From: WUQU01 sp038849025
Lineage (GTDB): Archaea; Thermoproteota; Bathyarchaeia; Bathyarchaeales; Bathycorpusculaceae
NCBI GenBank assembly: GCA_038849025.1
Contig: JAWCNE010000078.1
Location: 1-5,516, forward strand
DNA: 5,516 nucleotides
Direction of reading: 5' to 3'
In this document: positions 4,530 through 5,516 of the stretch, piece after piece
Layout: the number at the start of each line of letters is the position of its first letter
Numbering within the stretch: position 1 is the first letter of the stretch
The notes under the pieces: model-generated
Seen by the model: the letters and a program-made list of their open reading frames with translations, nothing else
The model's database searches: none
Told to the model about the DNA's origin: nothing
Made by a program: the position numbers and the translations under genes

Positions 4530-5516
4530 ATGGCTGCTCCAGAAAAGGAGGCACACATACTAGTTCTATGCGTAGACAGAGACGGCGACCTTGGAGCAAA
4601 AGCCTCAATTAAGACCCCGATTCTAGGAAGAGAAGAAAACATAAACGCCGCTGTGACCCTAGCCCTAAAAGACCCAGAAGAGCCAGATGCAAACGCCATT
4701 TTCGAAGCAGTAAAAGTTTTTGACAGGCTAATAGAAGAAAAGAAGCAACACGAAAAATTTCAAATAGCAACAATCTCGGGCTCAGAACTTGGAGGAGTGG
4801 GCGCAGACAGAAAACTAGTGGCAGAACTCGTGGACGTTTTGAAAATTTTCCCCGCAAACGAAGTAATCCTAGTTACAGATGGCTTTTCAGACGAAGCCGT
4901 CTTGCCCCTCGTGGAATCCAGAGTCCCAGTTTCGTCAGTGCGCAGAATAGTAATGAGGCATAGCCAAAGCATAGAAGAAACAGCAGCCGTATTCACTCGC
5001 TATTTACGAATGATAACAGAAAACCCACGCTATTCAAAAATAGTTTTAGGATTGCCAGGCGTTTTACTCATTGTTTTAGGCTTCTTAGCCATTTTCAATT
5101 TGCTTCAACACGCCGGCATAGCCTTCCTCATAGTTTTAGGCGCGTTCCTATTTATAAGGGGTTTTGGAATCGACAAGACTTTGAAGAGTTTTTATCGTTG
5201 GATAAGAGAGTATTCCCCTCCGCCTTTCCCAGTGCAGATTGCAGGCTTTTCTGCAGTTTTTGGAATTTTATCCATAGGAATCGGCGGTTACTTGGGCTCG
5301 GTTACGGTTTCAGATTTCATTGAGACGCTTTCTCCGCCGCCGTCAGATGTGGGTCAATGGGTTGGTTTGTTTCCTCAGCTTATCGGCTGGTTTATTTCTG
5401 GCTCCATAGCCCTTATCGTGATTGGCGTGTGCATAATTTTTGCTGGACGAGCCATTCGTTGGTATTTTGAGCGAGACCCTAGGCTTTTGCGTACCATTGT
5501 TATTATGGTTGTGGTT
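4530..5516 (+). CDS. DUF373 family membrane protein, C-terminus cut by the window
   Basis: The frame stays open from ATG 4530 to the window edge, giving 329 residues with no stop. Residues 8-160 form the soluble DUF373 domain: CVDRDGDLG (14-22), TPILGREENINAA (29-41), DPEEPDAN (48-55), SGSELGGVGAD (83-93) and VTDGFSDE (115-122). The clustered acidic residues at 16, 18 and 20 and the Gly-rich turns suggest a metal or nucleotide site, but no activity is established for the family. From residue 171 come hydrophobic segments at about 171-192, 195-212, 236-258 and 276-304, with a fifth beginning near 321. The family is a conserved archaeal membrane protein (COG2237) of roughly 370 to 400 residues by recall, so about 40 to 70 residues are missing on the right. 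Codon choice changes between the soluble half and the membrane half (see findings). Confidence 0.88.
   Translation, partial: MAAPEKEAHILVLCVDRDGDLGAKASIKTPILGREENINAAVTLALKDPEEPDANAIFEAVKVFDRLIEEKKQHEKFQIATISGSELGGVGADRKLVAELVDVLKIFPANEVILVTDGFSDEAVLPLVESRVPVSSVRRIVMRHSQSIEETAAVFTRYLRMITENPRYSKIVLGLPGVLLIVLGFLAIFNLLQHAGIAFLIVLGAFLFIRGFGIDKTLKSFYRWIREYSPPPFPVQIAGFSAVFGILSIGIGGYLGSVTVSDFIETLSPPPSDVGQWVGLFPQLIGWFISGSIALIVIGVCIIFAGRAIRWYFERDPRLLRTIVIMVVV

Noticed and set aside
4496..4996. Three minus-strand frames in the left half of the DUF373 gene.
   Set aside because: The plus-strand frame carries the DUF373 motifs throughout and runs open to the window edge; the minus frames lack start signals and family features.
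1..5516. CRISPR array, insertion sequence or integrase-bounded island.
   Set aside because: No regular spaced repeats, transposase or integrase motifs, or second copy of the tRNA 3' end are seen in the window.

Overview
The window is archaeal. The evidence is a tRNA gene whose introns are framed by bulge-helix-bulge motifs, BRE/TATA-type promoters at archaeal spacing, a probably leaderless gene, and several families typical of archaea: an ADP-forming acyl-CoA synthetase beta subunit, a long coiled-coil protein of the COG1340 type and a DUF373 membrane protein. Gene content and the intron-rich tRNA fit the Thermoproteota/Bathyarchaeia side of the tree, but that placement is inference.

Layout. 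Positions 27-41 hold a TATA promoter for a tRNA-Tyr(GUA) gene (68-231). That gene reads as a normal tRNA only if two introns are removed: one in the anticodon stem (99-131, position 30/31) and one at the canonical site (139-192, position 37/38). After a convergent intergenic stretch comes a small unrecognised gene on the minus strand (699-388). A 201-base divergent spacer then leads to a tight two-gene unit: an ECF-transporter S-component-like membrane protein (901-1455) and a membrane-anchored DUF4430 protein (1449-2045). These overlap by a few bases and look like a vitamin or corrinoid-type uptake pair.

A T-rich terminator and a new TATA box separate that pair from a second same-strand run: acyl-CoA synthetase beta subunit (2157-2852), Thg1-like tRNA 3'-5' polymerase (2830-3645), coiled-coil protein (3617-4483) and DUF373 membrane protein (4530 to beyond the right edge). 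The first three overlap end to start and are probably co-transcribed. The fourth follows after 46 bases with its own strong Shine-Dalgarno site. The four do not form one obvious pathway: they join acyl-CoA/ATP metabolism, tRNA end repair and two conserved archaeal proteins of unknown role.

The most unusual item is the doubly interrupted tRNA-Tyr, whose second intron also carries an internal near-tandem duplication of its own 5' splice region. The ECF-S/DUF4430 pair is the best candidate for an under-described system.
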